Positions 1-8,697 of a stretch of DNA of 64,000 bases are shown here, one piece after another. Both the position numbers and the translations under genes were made by a program. Origin of the DNA: Burkholderia gladioli (GTDB taxonomy: Bacteria > Pseudomonadota > Gammaproteobacteria > Burkholderiales > Burkholderiaceae); contig NZ_CP009322.1 in assembly GCF_000959725.1 (NCBI RefSeq), forward strand, positions 62,001-126,000, given 5' to 3'. Position 1 is the first letter of the stretch; each line of letters starts with the position of its first letter. The notes under the pieces are model-generated. The model worked only from the letters and a program-made list of their open reading frames with translations. It was not told where the DNA came from and ran no database searches.

Positions 1-221
1 CGAGCGGCCGAGGTCGACTGAGGACGACGCAGGTTGATTCATGGCGGGCAGGGGAGGTGGGTTGCGGGGATCGCCCGATCCTAGCGCCGCGACTTAGGCA
101 GTTTGATGACATTGCAGGAAGCCGCCCGATGTCTTTCGTTCTGCTTTCGAGTGCGGGCGATGATCGCGCCGCGCATACCGCTTGTCGCCGTGCCCCCTGG
201 TTGCCTCGGGCGGCGTCGGCT
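1..221. other. Left edge, no supportable gene
   Basis: No complete gene is visible here. A minus-strand ATG at 42 opens a frame of 14 codons that runs off the left edge. It could be the start of a neighbouring gene, but it has no convincing Shine-Dalgarno sequence and is too short to judge. Confidence 0.3.
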
Positions 222-1109
222 TCAGCGCGCCGGCCGCGCCGCCGGCGCCCCCGCGAAGCGCCGCGCGCCGGCCACGCAGGCCACCACCACCGCCGTCACC
301 ACCAGCATCGAGGCCGGCACCGCCTCGTGCAGGAGCCAGGCGGCCAGCAGGAAGCCGAAGAAGGGCTGCAGCAGTTGCAACTGGCCGACGCCGGCGATGC
401 CGCCGAGCGCCAGCCCGCGATACCAGAACACGAAGCCGATCAGCATGCTGAACAGGGACACATAGGCCAGCCCCCACCAGGCCGGCGCTTCGATCGCGGC
501 GAACGAGGCCGGGCGCATCGCGATCGCGATCGGCAGCATCAGCGGCAGCGACAGCACCAGCGCCCAGGAGATCACCTGCCAGCCGCCCAGCTTGCGCGAC
601 AGGCGCGCGCCTTCCGCGTAGCCGAGCCCGCAGACCAGGATCGCCGCCACCATCAGCAGGTCGCCCAGCGGCGAGGCGTCGATGCCGTCGCGCAGCGCGA
701 ACGCGACCACCGCCGCGCTGCCGATCGACGAAAACACCCAGAAGGCCGCGCGCGGACGTTCGCCGCCGCGCAGCACGCCGAAGATCGCGGTCGCCAGCGG
801 CAGCAGCCCGACGAACACGATCGCGTGCGCCGAGGTGATGTGCTGCAGCGCCAGCGCGGTCAGCAGCGGAAAGCCGACCACCACGCCGAACGCGACGATC
901 GCCAGCGGCAGCAGGTCGACGCGCGCCGGCCGCGATTCACGGAAGGCGAGCAGCAGGGCGATCGCCAGCAGGCCGGCGATCGCCGCGCGCGCCACCGTCA
1001 GGAACAGCGGGTCGAAGCCGTGCACGGCGATCCGCGTGGCCGGCAGCGAGCCGCTGAAGATCAGGACACCGAGGAAACCGTTCAGCCAGCCTTGGGTGGA
1101 GTTCTGCAT
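222..1109 (-). CDS. EamA/DMT-family membrane exporter
   Basis: This predicted inner-membrane drug/metabolite transporter has 295 residues and about ten hydrophobic segments arranged as two EamA halves, the usual size for the family. The start at MQNSTQG was chosen because the membrane fold begins there (GFLGVLIFSGSLPATRIAV). The longer open frame upstream encodes unlikely residues that overlap the divergent promoter. It stands back to back with a MocR-type regulator, 118 bases away, which probably controls it. The substrate cannot be read from sequence; relatives export amino acids or other small metabolites. Confidence 0.85.
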   Translation of the reverse strand: MQNSTQGWLNGFLGVLIFSGSLPATRIAVHGFDPLFLTVARAAIAGLLAIALLLAFRESRPARVDLLPLAIVAFGVVVGFPLLTALALQHITSAHAIVFVGLLPLATAIFGVLRGGERPRAAFWVFSSIGSAAVVAFALRDGIDASPLGDLLMVAAILVCGLGYAEGARLSRKLGGWQVISWALVLSLPLMLPIAIAMRPASFAAIEAPAWWGLAYVSLFSMLIGFVFWYRGLALGGIAGVGQLQLLQPFFGFLLAAWLLHEAVPASMLVVTAVVVACVAGARRFAGAPAARPAR

Positions 1110-1181
1110 GGCGCATCCGTCGAATGAATGGAAGGAGGAGCGTTCCAGCATCCCATGCCGGGGCGTCCAGGTTAAGCTACG

Positions 1182-1213
1182 GATCAGCACAATCCAGGGA
1201 AACTGTACTGATC
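1182..1213. promoter_or_regulatory. Inverted repeat between EamA and mocR genes
   Basis: The arms GATCAGCAC (1182-1190) and GTACTGATC (1205-1213) are inverted copies with one mismatch, separated by 14 bases. The site lies in the divergent intergenic region just ahead of the MocR start, where such regulators usually bind. Assignment as its operator is inference. Confidence 0.4.
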
Positions 1214-1227
1214 GAGGAGCCGGACAG

Positions 1228-2652
1228 ATGGCGAGCGAAAACGAGGTGAGGGCGGCGGAGCCCGCGGCCACGGGCAGCCGCGTCGCGCGGGTGATGGCCA
1301 CGCTGCGGGCGCGGATCGCCAATCGCAGCCTGATGCCGGGCGCGCGCGTGCCTTCGGTGCGCTCGATGGCGGAGCTGCTCGGCGTATCGAAATCGACCGT
1401 GGTCGAGGCCTATGACCGACTGGTGGCCGAGGGCGCGCTATCGGCCCGGCGCGGCGCCGGTTTCTTCGTGGCCGGCCACGCGCCGCCGTTCGCGCTGGCC
1501 GACGTGGGCCCGAGCCTGGACCGCGAGCTCGACCCGCTGTGGCTGACGCGGCAATCGCTGGAAGCCGGCAGCGACGCGCTGAAGCCCGGAGCGGGCTGGC
1601 TGCCGGCCGCCTGGCTGCCCGACGAGGGCGTGCGCCGCGCGCTGCGGGCCGTGGCGCGCGACGCGCAGGTCGACCTGGCCGACTACGGCGCGCCGCGCGG
1701 GCTGCCGGCGCTGCGCCAGCAACTCGCGCTACGGCTGGCGCAGCACGGCATCGAGGCGGCGGCCGACCAGTTGCTGCTGACCGACGGCGGCACCCACGCG
1801 CTCGACCTGCTGTGCCGCTTCCTGCTCGAACCGGGCGACACCGTGGTGCTCGACGATCCCTGCTACTTCAATTTCCAGGCGCTGCTGCGTGCCCATCGCG
1901 TGCGGCTGGTCAGCGTGCCCTACACCGCCAACGGGCCCGATCCGGAAGCCTTCGCGCGGGTGCTGACCGAGCATCGCCCGCGCCTCTACGTGACCAACTC
2001 GGCGATCCACAACCCGACCGGCGCGACGCTGGCGCCGGCCGTCGCGCATCGCGTGCTGATGCTGGCGGCCGAGCACGACCTGCTGATCGTCGAGGACGAC
2101 ATCTTCGCCGACTTCGAGATCGAGCCCGCGCCGCGGCTGGCGGCCTTCGACGGCCTGTCGCGCGTGATCGCGATCGGCAGCTTCTCGAAGACGTTGTCGG
2201 CGGCGGTGCGCTGCGGCTACATCGCCACGCGGCGCGACTGGATCGATCCGCTGATCGATCTCAAGCTCGCCACCACCTTCGGCAACGGCGGCCTCAGTTC
2301 GGCGGTGGTGCATCGCCTGCTGGTGGACGGCACCTACCGGCGCCATCTCGACGGCCTGCGCGCGCGGCTCGGCGACGCGCGCAGCGAAACCTTGCGGCAA
2401 CTGACGGCGGCCGGCCTCGAGGTGCCGATCCGGCCGCGCGCGGGAATGTTCCTGTGGGCCGAGCTGCCCGAAGGGCTGGACGCGGCCGTGGTGGCGCGCC
2501 ATGCGCTCGACGAGGGCGTGGTGCTGGCGCCGGGCAATGTCTTCAGCGTCTCGCGCAACGCGACGCGATACCTGCGTTTCAACGCCTCGCAGAGCAACCG
2601 GCCGGCCATCCATGCCGCGCTGCGTCGCGCGATGGCGCGCGCGGCGGGGTAA
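1228..2652 (+). CDS. MocR-type PLP-dependent transcriptional regulator
   Basis: This 474-residue MocR/PdxR-family regulator has an N-terminal GntR winged helix (about residues 15-85, with VPSVRSMAELLGVSKSTVVE) joined to a class I aminotransferase-like domain (about 110-470). The PLP-binding lysine is visible in GSFSKTLS (Lys321), and the NPTG motif of the fold is present (HNPTGAT). The ATG at 1228 follows a GAGGAG ribosome site; open frame upstream is spurious. Such proteins use PLP or an amino-acid adduct as a signal and commonly control a divergent transporter gene, here the EamA exporter. Confidence 0.9.
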   Translation: MASENEVRAAEPAATGSRVARVMATLRARIANRSLMPGARVPSVRSMAELLGVSKSTVVEAYDRLVAEGALSARRGAGFFVAGHAPPFALADVGPSLDRELDPLWLTRQSLEAGSDALKPGAGWLPAAWLPDEGVRRALRAVARDAQVDLADYGAPRGLPALRQQLALRLAQHGIEAAADQLLLTDGGTHALDLLCRFLLEPGDTVVLDDPCYFNFQALLRAHRVRLVSVPYTANGPDPEAFARVLTEHRPRLYVTNSAIHNPTGATLAPAVAHRVLMLAAEHDLLIVEDDIFADFEIEPAPRLAAFDGLSRVIAIGSFSKTLSAAVRCGYIATRRDWIDPLIDLKLATTFGNGGLSSAVVHRLLVDGTYRRHLDGLRARLGDARSETLRQLTAAGLEVPIRPRAGMFLWAELPEGLDAAVVARHALDEGVVLAPGNVFSVSRNATRYLRFNASQSNRPAIHAALRRAMARAAG

Positions 2653-2742
2653 GGCGGATCATCGGATGAGAAGCGGCCGCGGCTGGCACGACCTCGATCG
2701 ATACCGGCAGCTGTGGATGAGGCCGTGTTACCTGAGGCGGCC

Positions 2743-4086
2743 TTACCTCGCCGCCGCGGTCGCCGCGCGCAGCTCGCCCTTGCCGGCGTGCTCGTGCAGG
2801 CCACGATCGAGCCGCCCGGCATCGCCGCGCCGCACGATCTTCAGCACGCAGAAGCCCGACAACAGCGCCGCCGCCGTGTACTGCAGCGCGAGCGGCCACC
2901 ATTGCGGGGCGCTGTTCTGCGCGATCACGGTAGCGACCAGCGGCGTCAGGCCGCCGGCCAGCGCGCCGCAGACCTGGTACGAGATCGAGATCGCCGTGTA
3001 GCGGATCCGCGCCGCGAACATGCCGCTGACGAAGCCCGCCACCACCGCGTAATAACCCGATTCGGCCAGCGTCGCGAGGCCGATGCCGAGCGTGATGCTC
3101 AGCGGCGTGCCGGCATGCACCAGCGGCAGCATGATGAAGGGCACCACGGCGGCCCAGGCGGCCGTGGCCAGCAGTACGCGATTGGTACCGAAGCGCTGCG
3201 CCACCCAGGCCGCGCCGAGCTGCACCACGAACTGCAGGCCCGCCACGATGGTCATGCAATGCAGCACCATCGAGCGATCCAGCGACAGGAACTGGGTCGC
3301 GTAGCTGATCATGAAGATGTTGCTGAAATAGACGCCGGCGATGCCGTAGACGTTCGCGCCGATCGCGAGCAACAGCAGCGGCCACTGGCGCAGCGCCTCG
3401 CGCACCGGGTTGGCCGCCATCTCGCCGCTCGCCTTGACCTCGACGAACTCGGGCGACTCCGACACGCTCGCGCGAATCGCGAAGCCCACCACCAGCAGCA
3501 CCGCGCTGGCCAGGAAGGGCAGGCGCCAGCCCCAGCTCATCAGGTCTTCCTTCGACAAGGTGCTGATCGCGCCGAAGGCCACCATCGACAGGATCAGGCC
3601 GCTGGCGCTGCCCAGTTGCGCGAACGAGGCGAAGAAGGTGCGCTTGCCTTCCGGCGCGTGCTCGCCGGCCAGCAGCACCGCGCCGCCCCATTCGCCGCCA
3701 ACCGCGATGCCCTGCAGCACGCGCATCAGCACCAGCAGCACCGGCGCCAGCGCGCCGGCCTGCGCGTAGGTCGGCAGCAGGCCGATCGCCACCGTGGCGA
3801 CGGCCATCAGCAGCAGGGTGGCCAGCAACGAGCGCTTGCGGCCGTAGCGATCGCCGAGATAGCCGAACAGCAGGCCGCCGAGCGGGCGCGCGAAGAAGCC
3901 CACCGCGAACGAGCCGAACGAGGCGAGCAGGCTGACGAGACGGCTTTCGCCGGGAAAGAACAGCGGGCCGAACACGATGGCGGCCGCCGTGGCGTAGCTG
4001 TAGAAGTCGTACCACTCGATGGTGGTGCCGACGAACGACGCGAGTGCCGCCCGCCGAGGTTGCCTGACCGGCGTTTGCGTGTGCAT
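2743..4086 (-). CDS. MHS-family MFS transporter (ShiA/ProP-like)
   Basis: This 447-residue major facilitator protein of the metabolite:H+ symporter group has the typical N-terminus (ASFVGTTIEWYDFYSYATAA) and the loop 2-3 signature GYLGDRYGRKRSL. About twelve membrane helices are visible. A strong AGGAGG site precedes the start. It lies 52 bases downstream of the guanidinobutyrase gene on the same strand, so the two are probably co-transcribed. Uptake of a guanidino compound or related organic acid/zwitterion is inferred from context only. Confidence 0.88.
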   Translation of the reverse strand: MHTQTPVRQPRRAALASFVGTTIEWYDFYSYATAAAIVFGPLFFPGESRLVSLLASFGSFAVGFFARPLGGLLFGYLGDRYGRKRSLLATLLLMAVATVAIGLLPTYAQAGALAPVLLVLMRVLQGIAVGGEWGGAVLLAGEHAPEGKRTFFASFAQLGSASGLILSMVAFGAISTLSKEDLMSWGWRLPFLASAVLLVVGFAIRASVSESPEFVEVKASGEMAANPVREALRQWPLLLLAIGANVYGIAGVYFSNIFMISYATQFLSLDRSMVLHCMTIVAGLQFVVQLGAAWVAQRFGTNRVLLATAAWAAVVPFIMLPLVHAGTPLSITLGIGLATLAESGYYAVVAGFVSGMFAARIRYTAISISYQVCGALAGGLTPLVATVIAQNSAPQWWPLALQYTAAALLSGFCVLKIVRRGDAGRLDRGLHEHAGKGELRAATAAAR

Positions 4087-4138
4087 CTTGACATCTCCTC
4101 CTGGTTCTTCTGGTGCTGGCTGGTGCGGCGCTGGCCGG

Positions 4139-5095
4139 TCAGTCGCGATACTTGACGCCGGGGAACGCGCAGAGCAGTTCGTAGGCGATGTTCGCGCCGA
4201 GCAGCGCGGTGGTGCCGAACGGATCGTAGGGCGGGGCCACCTCCACCAGGTCGGCGCCGACGATGTTCAGGCCGTAGGTACCCCGAACGATCTCGAGCGC
4301 CTGTGGCACGGTCAGGCCGGCGATCTCGGGCGTGCCGGTGCCGGGCGCGTAGGCCGGGTCGATGCCGTCGATGTCGAAGCTGATGTAGACCGGCGTGTCG
4401 CCGATCTGCTCGCGCACCTCGCGCATCAGCGGCGCCAGCGACTGGTTCCAGCAGGCCTCGGCCTGCACCACCCGGAAGCCCTGCTGGCGGCACCAGTCGA
4501 AATCCTCGGCGGCGTAGCCGGTGCCGCGCAGGCCGATCTGCACCACCCGGTCGGTGGCCAGCAGGCCTTCCTCGACGGCGCGGCGGAACGGCGTGCCGTG
4601 CGCGATCTTCTCGCCCATCATGGTGTCGTTGACGTCGGCGTGCGCATCGACGTGGATCAATGCGACCTTGCCGTGCTTGCGGTGGATCGCGCGCAGGATC
4701 GGCAGCGCGATGGTGTGGTCGCCGCCGAGCGTGATCGGCTTGCAGTCGTGCGCGAGGATCGCGTCGTAGGCCGCCTCGATGCGGGCGATCGAGTCGTGCA
4801 GGTTGTAGGGGTTGATCGCCACGTCGCCGACGTCGGCGATGCGCAGCGAATCGAAGGGCGCCGCGCGCGTGGCCATGTTGTAGGGGCGCAGCAGCACCGA
4901 TTCCGAGCGGATCTGGCGCGGGCCGAAGCGCGCGCCGGTGCGGTTCGAGGTGCCCAGGTCGAAGGGCACGCCGACGAAGCAGACGTCGAGGCCGGCCGCG
5001 TCCTGCACGTGCGGCAGGCGCATCATGGTGGCGATGCCGCCGCTGCGCGGCATTTCGTTGCCGCCGAGCGGCTGGAAGTAGCGGGAATCGTTCAT
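4139..5095 (-). CDS. gbuA: Guanidinobutyrase (agmatinase/ureohydrolase family)
   Basis: This 318-residue ureohydrolase splits a guanidino compound, probably 4-guanidinobutyrate, into urea and an amine. Manganese ligands are visible in GGDHTIALP (His127), HVDAHADVND (Asp150, His152, Asp154) and SFDIDGIDP (Asp241, Asp243). The N-terminus FQPLGGNEMPRSGGIATMMR and the overall pattern resemble Pseudomonas GbuA more than agmatinase SpeB. A divergent LysR gene, as next to gbuA in Pseudomonas, supports this. The start MNDSRYFQPL was chosen to match family length; the frame is open further upstream. Agmatinase or guanidinopropionase remain alternatives. Confidence 0.8.
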   Translation of the reverse strand: MNDSRYFQPLGGNEMPRSGGIATMMRLPHVQDAAGLDVCFVGVPFDLGTSNRTGARFGPRQIRSESVLLRPYNMATRAAPFDSLRIADVGDVAINPYNLHDSIARIEAAYDAILAHDCKPITLGGDHTIALPILRAIHRKHGKVALIHVDAHADVNDTMMGEKIAHGTPFRRAVEEGLLATDRVVQIGLRGTGYAAEDFDWCRQQGFRVVQAEACWNQSLAPLMREVREQIGDTPVYISFDIDGIDPAYAPGTGTPEIAGLTVPQALEIVRGTYGLNIVGADLVEVAPPYDPFGTTALLGANIAYELLCAFPGVKYRD

Positions 5096-5216
5096 GGGGA
5101 GCTGTCTCGTTGATTCTGTTTCGTGTGGATCGATAGCCGCCGTATCATTCGACGCGGCGCGACGCACAGTTGTACGCGCTTTGCCGGGCTGGAAAAATGC
5201 CAAGGTTTCGACGTCA

Positions 5217-5236
5217 ACATCGATCGGAATCGATGT
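5217..5236. promoter_or_regulatory. Palindrome upstream of the LysR gene
   Basis: ACATCGAT and ATCGATGT form perfect 8-base inverted arms around a 4-base spacer. The site ends 18 bases before the GTG start of the LysR regulator, in the region shared with the divergent gbuA gene. It is a reasonable regulator-binding or autoregulatory site, by position only. Confidence 0.45.
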
Positions 5237-5254
5237 AAACAAGGGGAGTCATTC

Positions 5255-6169
5255 GTGCTGGGGAATCTGTCGACGCTGGATCTGCGCCTGATCCGGGTGT
5301 TTCTCGCGGTGGCCGACGCGGGCGGCGTGACCGCCGCGCAGGCGGTGCTCAACGTCGGCCAGTCGACCATCAGCGCCCAGTTGTCGTCGCTCGAGACGCG
5401 CCTGGGCTACCGGCTCTGCGAGCGCGGCCGCAGCGGCTTCCGGCTCACGCCCAAGGGCGAGCGCTTCCAGGCCATGAGCCGCAAGCTGCTGGTGGCGCTC
5501 GACGAGTTCGGCGGCGCCGCGCGCCACATGGACAAGCAACTGGTGGGCACGCTCAACATCGGCTTGATCGGCCACACGCCGATCAGCCAGAACGCGCGGA
5601 TCGCCGAGGCGATCGCCGCGTTTCGCACCCGCGACGAGGCCGTGAAGTTCTCGATCTCGGTGCGCCCGCCGGGTGACCTGGAGGAAAAGCTGCTCGGCGA
5701 CGAGATCCAGATCGCGGTCGGCTATTTCTGGCACCGCGTGCCGGTGCTCGACTACACGCCGCTGTTCGTCGAGCGGCAGGTGGCCTATTGCGGGCGCGGG
5801 CATGCGCTGTTCGAGCAGGCGGGCGCCCTGGCCGCCGCCGACGTGGCCGGCCACGAATGGGCCTGGCGGACCTACCCGCTGCCCGAGGCGCAGCTCTCGA
5901 CCTCGCCCGACCGCGTGACCGGCACTGCCGACAACATGGAGGCGGTGGCGCTGCTGATCCTCTCGGGGCACCACCTCGGCTACCTGCCCGAGCATTTCGC
6001 GGCGCCCTATGTCGCCCAGGGGCTGCTGGCGCCGCTCAATCCCGAGTTGCTCAACTACGACGTGACCTTCCACATGGTGGTGGCGCGCCGGGCGAAAAAG
6101 GACCCGATCGTGGCCGCCTTCCTCGAGGACCTGGCCAGCGCCCACCTGCGCGTGCCGGTTGCGCGCTGA
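5255..6169 (+). CDS. LysR-family regulator, probable GbuR
   Basis: This 304-residue LysR-type regulator has an N-terminal winged helix (about residues 5-65, GGVTAAQAVLNVGQSTISAQ) and a C-terminal periplasmic-binding-like effector domain. The GTG at 5255 was chosen because GGGGAG lies 6 bases ahead and the HTH begins normally there; the earlier in-frame ATG would add 44 residues with no family match. It is divergent from gbuA, so control of guanidinobutyrate breakdown is likely but inferred. Confidence 0.88.
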   Translation: MLGNLSTLDLRLIRVFLAVADAGGVTAAQAVLNVGQSTISAQLSSLETRLGYRLCERGRSGFRLTPKGERFQAMSRKLLVALDEFGGAARHMDKQLVGTLNIGLIGHTPISQNARIAEAIAAFRTRDEAVKFSISVRPPGDLEEKLLGDEIQIAVGYFWHRVPVLDYTPLFVERQVAYCGRGHALFEQAGALAAADVAGHEWAWRTYPLPEAQLSTSPDRVTGTADNMEAVALLILSGHHLGYLPEHFAAPYVAQGLLAPLNPELLNYDVTFHMVVARRAKKDPIVAAFLEDLASAHLRVPVAR

Positions 6170-6238
6170 ATCTTCGCGGGCCGCGCTCCCAAGGGCGGCT
6201 CGCTTCCTCTCGCTGCCGCCGCGTCCGGCGCGGCCGGC

Positions 6239-6703
6239 TCAGCCGATCGGCAGGCCCTCGTCGGCCTTGACCTCGCGCAGCGACAGCACCGATTCCACCG
6301 AAGTGACGCCCGGCAGCACGCGCAGCGCGTCGCGCACGAAGCTGCCGTAGTCGTCGAGGTCGCGCCCGATCACCTGCAGCAGGTAGTCGGCCGAGCCCGA
6401 CACGTTGTGGCAGGAGAGGATGCGCGGCATCGCCATCACCTCGCGCTCGAAGCGGTCGGCGAGGCTGCGGTCGTGCACGGCGATGCGCAGCAGCACGAAG
6501 GCCACCACGCCGTAGCCGAGCCGCTTGCGCGATAGCTGGCCGCGATAGCGCTCCACGTAGCCTTCGGTTTCGAGCCGCTTCAGGCGGCGCGCGCAGGGCG
6601 TCTCGCTGAGGCCGACCGAATCGGCGAGGCGGGCGATCGGGATGCGGCCGTCGCGTTGCACCGCGGCGAGGATGGCGCGATCGGTTTTGTCGAGCTCGTT
6701 CAT
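6239..6703 (-). CDS. Lrp/AsnC-family transcriptional regulator
   Basis: This 154-residue feast/famine regulator opens MNELDKTDRAILAAVQRDGR and has an AsnC winged helix (about residues 3-60, RLADSVGLSETPCARRLKRL) followed by an alpha/beta ligand-binding RAM domain (about 65-145, with GSADYLLQV). Such proteins sense amino acids. It faces a LysE-family exporter 183 bases away, the classic arrangement in which an Lrp-type protein switches on an amino-acid exporter when its substrate accumulates. Confidence 0.9.
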   Translation of the reverse strand: MNELDKTDRAILAAVQRDGRIPIARLADSVGLSETPCARRLKRLETEGYVERYRGQLSRKRLGYGVVAFVLLRIAVHDRSLADRFEREVMAMPRILSCHNVSGSADYLLQVIGRDLDDYGSFVRDALRVLPGVTSVESVLSLREVKADEGLPIG

Positions 6704-6886
6704 GGTGGGAGGGGATTCCTTCGTTTGATCTTAGAAATATAGAGGAATCACGCTCAGATGTGAGTGGTGTCGCCTATAAATGGCTCAAAAACACTCCGGC
6801 GACACGGGCAAGATGGAAGCCGTTTCCAGCGTGGCCCGGCGCCGCGCGAGACCTGTCCAACCGTTTCCTGGCCGTCTTCCCGCACC

Positions 6887-7519
6887 ATGATTTCGCTCCA
6901 CCTGCTTGCCCTCTACGTCGCGGCGCTGGCCGCCATCTACGCCTTGCCCGGTCCCGACATGGCGCTGCTGCTGCAGACCGGCATCAATCGCGGGATGCGC
7001 CCCGGTTTCGCGGCCGCCGCCGGGCTCGGCATCGCGCGCGCCGCGCATGTGACGCTGTCGGCCTGCGGGGTGGCGGCCCTGCTGCGTACCGCGCCCTGGC
7101 TCTACGATCTGGTGCGTTATGGCGGCGCGGCCTACCTGGTCTATGTGGCCTGGCAGATCTTCCGCTCGCCGCCGTTCGCCATGAACGCGGCGGCGGCAGC
7201 CGGCACGGCGCGCAGCGGCGCGCTGCGACAGGCTTTCGTGAAAGGCTTGCTGACCAACCTGCTGAACCCCAAGGCGCTGCTGTTCTGCTCGGTGCTGCTG
7301 CCGCAGTTCGTGCGGCCCGAGGCGGGTTCGGTCGGCTTGCAGGTCAGCCTGCTCGGCGCGCTGCTGGTGGCTACCGGCATCGTCTTCGATTCGGCCTATG
7401 TGAGCGGCGCCTCGCGGATCGCGGCCTGGATGCGCGCGCATCCACTGGCGCAGACGGTGCAGCGCTATACCTTCGCGCTCGCGCTGTTCGCGTTCGCGGC
7501 GCGGCTGTCGATGGATTGA
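6887..7519 (+). CDS. LysE/RhtB-family amino-acid exporter
   Basis: This 210-residue inner-membrane exporter has the family signature near the N-terminus (YALPGPDMALLLQTGINRG) and the conserved KGLLTNLLNPKALLF segment in the middle, with about six hydrophobic helices. The ATG at 6887 gives the normal length; residues encoded upstream are not membrane-like. It is paired with the divergent Lrp/AsnC gene. The substrate is probably an amino acid such as threonine, homoserine or leucine, but it cannot be specified. Confidence 0.88.
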   Translation: MISLHLLALYVAALAAIYALPGPDMALLLQTGINRGMRPGFAAAAGLGIARAAHVTLSACGVAALLRTAPWLYDLVRYGGAAYLVYVAWQIFRSPPFAMNAAAAAGTARSGALRQAFVKGLLTNLLNPKALLFCSVLLPQFVRPEAGSVGLQVSLLGALLVATGIVFDSAYVSGASRIAAWMRAHPLAQTVQRYTFALALFAFAARLSMD

Positions 7520-7541
7520 GGGCGGCCGGGCGCCGGCCGTG

Positions 7542-7799
7542 TCATCGCGGGCCGCCGCTCGGTAGCGTGGAGATCAGCGTGCAGCCGCATTCGCAGCGGT
7601 CGCCGTCCTGAGCGATCTCGAGGCCATGGTCCAGCGCGCGCGAACTCGCCCCGGCGATGCGCGTATCGCCATGCTCGGGACAGGACACCGGGTCGCCTTT
7701 CCTGGCGACCGCCTTGCCCATGAATAAGCAGGTCGGCGATCCCTGCTTCACCTGACCATGGGAACTGGTGGGATCGCCCACACGAATCACGCCTGCCAT
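7542..7799 (-). CDS. PAAR-domain protein (type VI secretion spike tip)
   Basis: This 85-residue protein is a single PAAR domain: MAGVIRVGDPTSSHGQV, a central GKAVARKGDPVSCPEHG, and a C-terminal cysteine pair (CECG) typical of metal-binding PAAR tips. PAAR proteins sharpen the VgrG spike of type VI secretion systems and recruit effectors. A good ribosome site (AAGGAAG) precedes the ATG. It is the last gene of a three-gene minus-strand cluster with a candidate periplasmic immunity protein and a remnant of an M15 peptidase. No vgrG or structural T6SS gene lies in the window. Confidence 0.88.
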   Translation of the reverse strand: MAGVIRVGDPTSSHGQVKQGSPTCLFMGKAVARKGDPVSCPEHGDTRIAGASSRALDHGLEIAQDGDRCECGCTLISTLPSGGPR

Positions 7800-7826
7800 A
7801 GGTCTTCCTTGGATCAGCCCGATCCG

Positions 7827-8435
7827 TCAATCGGGATAGTTCTGCTCGGTCAGGGTGAGCGCGCTGCCGTTGACCGAGAATTGATAGGCGAGCGCGTCGC
7901 CGCCGCGCAGCGAGCGCGTCGAGAACGTGATGGCCGCGGTGCCCACCGTGAAATGCTTGTCGAGTTCCACGGCGCTGAGCTTGCCGGCGATGACGGCTGC
8001 CGAATACGGCGACAGCGGCGGCGGCATGTTAAGGCTCTTGACGAGCTTGCGCATGCGTGCGTTCTGCTCGGCGTCGTTGACCACGCGTGCTTCGTAGATG
8101 TACTTGGCGCCGGTGATCGATTTCAGATGAGCGACGTCGTCGTCCTCCCACTGGTACTTCTGGAGCAGTTGCGGCAGCGTCAGCGCCGCGCCTTTCTGCA
8201 CCTTCACGCAGCACACTACCGCCGCCCGCGTGCCCACGTCGACCAGGCCGCTGAACACGGTGTCCTCGTCGAGCTTCTGGTTGGTGAACACGAAGTCCCT
8301 GCGCTGGCGGGCGTGATCGCCTTGCGCGCTCGCGACCGACAACTGCTCCCAGATTCCCACGGCTGGCGAGGCCTGCGCGTGAGCCAGATGACATGCCGCC
8401 AGGGCGGCGATCGACACTACGAATTTGCGCATCAT
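7827..8435 (-). CDS. Exported protein of unknown function, candidate immunity protein
   Basis: This protein of 202 residues has a clear Sec signal peptide (MMRKFVVSIAALAACHLAHA, cleavage near AHA-QA), predicting a periplasmic location. The mature part has a Cys-Cys pair (AVVCCVKVQKG) and no family I can name. It lies 27 bases ahead of the PAAR gene and directly behind a truncated M15 cell-wall peptidase. In T6SS effector modules, that slot usually holds the periplasmic immunity protein. A TTG at 8459, overlapping the peptidase stop codon, is an alternative start that would suggest translational coupling. The function is inference from position and targeting. Confidence 0.6.
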   Translation of the reverse strand: MMRKFVVSIAALAACHLAHAQASPAVGIWEQLSVASAQGDHARQRRDFVFTNQKLDEDTVFSGLVDVGTRAAVVCCVKVQKGAALTLPQLLQKYQWEDDDVAHLKSITGAKYIYEARVVNDAEQNARMRKLVKSLNMPPPLSPYSAAVIAGKLSAVELDKHFTVGTAAITFSTRSLRGGDALAYQFSVNGSALTLTEQNYPD

Positions 8436-8455
8436 GCTTTCCGGTTCCTGCTCGA

Positions 8456-8697
8456 TCAATGGCCCGTGTCGGACCAGTGCATGTTTTCCTTGGGGAAGTA
8501 CGTGACGCCATAGCCGTCGCCCACGTGTTTCAGGTCGGCGAACGAGTTGATCTTCACGTCGTGGCCGCTGGCATCCTTCATCGTCTTGCCGACATAGCCG
8601 CTGATATTCATGTCCACCGCGGCGCCGAAATTGTGCCGCGATTTCCCGGGTCGGACGACCGCCTGCTTGGCGGAATGTGCCCTCTCTTTAAATCGGG
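8456..8697 (-). pseudogene. 5'-truncated M15-family peptidase remnant
   Basis: The frame translates to the C-terminal part of an M15 (VanY/endolysin-like) D-Ala-D-Ala peptidase. It carries the zinc-site signature SRHNFGAAVDMN (ligands His and Asp) and the C-terminal HW motif (ENMHWSDTGH) before the stop. Recognisable sequence begins near RFKERAHSAKQ. Upstream the DNA turns AT-rich, an in-frame TAA lies at 8741-8743, and no usable start codon is present, so the N-terminal half is lost. With the PAAR and exported genes downstream it looks like what is left of a cell-wall-degrading T6SS effector module. Confidence 0.7.

Noticed and set aside
1..42. Possible minus-strand gene start MNQPASSSVDLGRS at the left edge
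   Set aside because: Only 14 codons are inside the window and no ribosome site supports it.
57..1127. Long Gln/Arg/His-rich plus-strand frame over the EamA gene
   Set aside because: It is the antisense shadow of a good membrane-protein gene in GC-rich DNA, with no domain or plausible composition.
682..1227. N-terminal extension of the MocR gene
   Set aside because: The open frame upstream of 1228 overlaps the divergent EamA gene and encodes no family-like residues; a ribosome site and the GntR domain fix the start at 1228.
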